The notes under the pieces were generated by a model. The model worked only from the letters and a program-made list of their open reading frames with translations, was not told the origin of the DNA and did not search any database. The position numbers and the translations under genes were made by a program. From contig CAADYR010000129.1 in assembly GCA_900753305.1 (NCBI GenBank), forward strand, positions 1-7,191: a stretch of DNA of 7,191 nt. The letters are read 5' to 3'. Origin of the DNA: Lachnospiraceae bacterium (GTDB lineage: Bacteria > Bacillota > Clostridia > Lachnospirales > Lachnospiraceae). Shown here one piece after another: positions 5,083-7,191 of the stretch (the first letter of the stretch is position 1; every line of letters starts with the position of its first letter).

Positions 5083-7191
5083 ATGGCTGGATTAACACCG
5101 ATGATGCAGCAGTATATGGAAACAAAGAAACAATATCAGGACTGCATTTTATTTTACAGACTCGGTGATTTTTATGAGATGTTTTTTGAGGATGCGCTGA
5201 CAGCATCCAAAGTATTGGAAATTACACTGACCGGTAAAGATTGCGGTCTGGAAGAAAGAGCACCCATGTGCGGAATCCCGTTTCATGCGGTAGACGGTTA
5301 CCTGAACAGACTGGTATCAAAAGGTTATAAAGTAGCAATCTGCGAACAGGTTGAAGACCCGAAACTTGCAAAAGGTATTGTAAAGAGGGAAGTAATTCGT
5401 ATCGTTACACCAGGAACAAATCTGAACACGCAGGCATTGGAAGAATCTAAAAATAATTATCTGATGTGTATAGCATGCTTTCAAAACAGGATCGGAGTTT
5501 CTATCGTAGATGTAACAACAGGTGATTTCTATATGACAGAGGTAGAAAGCCTGACAAAATTGCAGGATGAATTATACAAGTATATGCCAACCGAAATTAT
5601 CTGTAATGATGCATTTGTGATGAGTGGATATGATATTGAAGATCTCAAAAGCAGACTGGGTATGGCGGTATATACGCTGGAACCGTGGTATTTTGATGAT
5701 GACGGATGCAGAAAATGCCTTATGCAGCATTTTAAGGTAAATACATTGGCTGGACTTGGACTGGAGGATTTCCCGTCAGGTATGATCTCGGCAGGAGCTG
5801 CCATGCAGTATCTTCTGGAAACGCAGAAGACAGATCTGACACATATCAATCATATCATTCCGTATCTGGCAAGCCGATTCATGCTGTTAGACAGTTCTAC
5901 CAGACGTAATCTGGAACTGACAGAAACTCTGCGCGAAAAACAGAAAAAAGGTTCTCTGCTATGGGTATTGGACAAGACCAAGACTGCAATGGGTGCCAGA
6001 AGGCTTAGAAGTGATATCGAGCAGCCTCTTATCAATATGGAGGATATCAATGCCAGATTGGATGCAGTTGATCAGCTTTGTAAAAATACAGTTTCCCGCG
6101 ATGAGATCAGAGAATACCTGAATCCAATTTATGATATGGAGCGCCTTTTGGGTAAGGTAAGTTATAAATCCGCCAATCCTCGTGATCTGGTGGCTTTTGC
6201 AAATTCGATGGAGATGCTGCCTCATATAAAAACAGTATTAAAGGAATTTGATTCCAAACTGTTGTCACAGATCGAACAGGAAATTGATGGTTTGGAAGAT
6301 TTATATCACCTGATCAAAGATGCAATATGTGATGATCCTCCTGTCATGATCCGTGAGGGAGGTATGATCCGGACCGGCTTTGATAAAGATATCGATATGC
6401 TTAGAACTGCCAAGACAGATGGTAAGAACTGGCTTGCCAAACTGGAAGAAGAAGACCGCGAACGTACGGGCATTAAGAATCTGAAGATCAAGTATAATAA
6501 GGTATTCGGATATTATTTTGAAGTGACCAATTCCTATAAGGATCTGGTTCCTGAGGATTATGTGAGAAAGCAGACTCTTGTTAATGCGGAACGATACATG
6601 ACTCCGAAGTTAAAGGAATTGGAGGATACGATACTTAATGCAGAAGACAAGCTGAATACATTGGAATATGATGTCTTTTGCAAAGTGAGAGATGATATTG
6701 CAAAAGAACTGGAAAGAATTCAGAAAACGGCAAAGGCAATTGCAAGACTGGATGTATTTGCATCTTTGTCAGTTGTTGCAGAGCAGAATCATTATGTCAG
6801 ACCATCTCTTAATGAAAAGGGCATTATTGATATCAAAGATGGCAGACATCCCGTAGTAGAGAAAATGATCGACCATGATATGTTTGTGGCGAATGATACA
6901 TACCTAAATAACGGAAATCACTGTATTGCTGTTATTACAGGACCTAATATGGCCGGTAAATCCACGTACATGCGTCAGTCGGCATTAATTGTGCTCATGG
7001 CGCAGCTTGGAAGCTTTGTGCCTGCCAAGAGTGCCAACATCGGTATTGTAGACAGAATATTTACCAGAGTAGGAGCTTCTGATGATCTGGCAAGTGGTCA
7101 GAGTACTTTTATGGTGGAAATGAATGAAGTAGCCAATATTTTAAGAAATGCCACATCTAAGAGCCTTCTTGTTTTGGATGAAATCGGAAGA
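5083..7191 (+). CDS. mutS: DNA mismatch repair ATPase MutS, N-terminal 703 residues (3' end outside window)
   Basis: The frame is open from ATG 5083 to the window edge with no stop, 703 codons. MutS binds mismatches and small loops as a clamp and, using ATP, recruits MutL to start repair. Domain I holds the mismatch-probing motif F30-Y31-E32 in GDFYEMF, whose Phe stacks on the mispair. The connector is about 120-255, and the core and clamp about 255-550 (VFGYYFEV near 473-480). The ATPase domain begins near 560: ITGPNMAGKST is the Walker A motif with K626, GASDDLASGQSTFMVEM at 664-680 is the dimer-interface loop contacting the partner's ATP, and LLVLDE with D699-E700 is Walker B. The last residues, the H-loop and the C-terminal dimerisation part, are off the edge; about 170 residues are missing if the length is typical of MutS1. 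The FYE motif and N-terminal domain distinguish it from MutS2. AGG (5074-5076) or AAAGG (5066-5070) may serve as the ribosome binding site; neither is ideal. In related genomes mutL often follows. Confidence 0.97.
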   Translation, partial: MAGLTPMMQQYMETKKQYQDCILFYRLGDFYEMFFEDALTASKVLEITLTGKDCGLEERAPMCGIPFHAVDGYLNRLVSKGYKVAICEQVEDPKLAKGIVKREVIRIVTPGTNLNTQALEESKNNYLMCIACFQNRIGVSIVDVTTGDFYMTEVESLTKLQDELYKYMPTEIICNDAFVMSGYDIEDLKSRLGMAVYTLEPWYFDDDGCRKCLMQHFKVNTLAGLGLEDFPSGMISAGAAMQYLLETQKTDLTHINHIIPYLASRFMLLDSSTRRNLELTETLREKQKKGSLLWVLDKTKTAMGARRLRSDIEQPLINMEDINARLDAVDQLCKNTVSRDEIREYLNPIYDMERLLGKVSYKSANPRDLVAFANSMEMLPHIKTVLKEFDSKLLSQIEQEIDGLEDLYHLIKDAICDDPPVMIREGGMIRTGFDKDIDMLRTAKTDGKNWLAKLEEEDRERTGIKNLKIKYNKVFGYYFEVTNSYKDLVPEDYVRKQTLVNAERYMTPKLKELEDTILNAEDKLNTLEYDVFCKVRDDIAKELERIQKTAKAIARLDVFASLSVVAEQNHYVRPSLNEKGIIDIKDGRHPVVEKMIDHDMFVANDTYLNNGNHCIAVITGPNMAGKSTYMRQSALIVLMAQLGSFVPAKSANIGIVDRIFTRVGASDDLASGQSTFMVEMNEVANILRNATSKSLLVLDEIGR

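Noticed and set aside
4913..5206. 97-codon - strand open frame over the sulP-mutS gap
   Set aside because: It overlaps the mutS start, a terminator and two promoter-like sites, and has no recognisable motif or ribosome binding site.
1..7191. Mobile element, CRISPR, toxin-antitoxin or defence system
   Set aside because: All long frames are accounted for by housekeeping, signalling, transport or secreted proteins; no transposase, integrase, spaced repeats, tRNA gene or paired small genes were seen.

Overview
The window reads as chromosomal DNA from a low-GC Gram-positive anaerobe of the Clostridia, most likely Lachnospiraceae. This is inferred from the style of the MiaB and MutS proteins (a tyrosine-rich N-terminal extension on MiaB, the MutS N-terminus), the purine-rich ribosome binding sites, the near-consensus sigma-A promoters and the moderately AT-rich composition. 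No database search was possible, so the family assignment is a judgement.

Layout, all on the + strand: (1) 1-598, the C-terminal part of a c-di-GMP phosphodiesterase (EAL domain), cut by the left edge. (2) 599-692, a short regulatory gap with two overlapping strong promoters and a small palindrome. (3) 693-1457, a secreted protein with an SH3-like domain and a calcium-loop-like motif, of unknown function. (4) 1470-1512, a terminator, then a promoter for (5) miaB, 1595-3052, a tRNA methylthiotransferase. (6) 3062-3101, a terminator, then a promoter and a repeat-rich leader for (7) a SulP/SLC26-type anion transporter with a STAS domain, 3221-4894. (8) 4895-5082, a gap with a possible short promoter, a strong terminator and the likely mutS promoter. 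(9) 5083-7191, mutS, cut by the right edge at its Walker B motif. There are no gene-free stretches longer than 300 bases.

Apart from the first gene, each gene appears to be its own transcription unit: it has a recognisable sigma-A promoter, and the three complete genes each end in a hairpin terminator. The EAL gene shows no terminator before the secreted-protein gene, so some read-through is possible. The gene functions do not form one pathway: second-messenger breakdown, an envelope or secreted protein, tRNA modification, anion transport and mismatch repair. miaB and mutS are commonly near each other in Firmicutes; here a separately transcribed SulP transporter lies between them.

I see no mobile element, CRISPR array, RNA gene, toxin-antitoxin pair or defence cassette. 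The items most worth a second look are regulatory: the two consensus promoters offset by one helical turn before the secreted protein, the repeat and palindrome in the sulP leader, and a promoter that would run straight into a terminator ahead of mutS. I do not find convincing evidence of a new biological system here.
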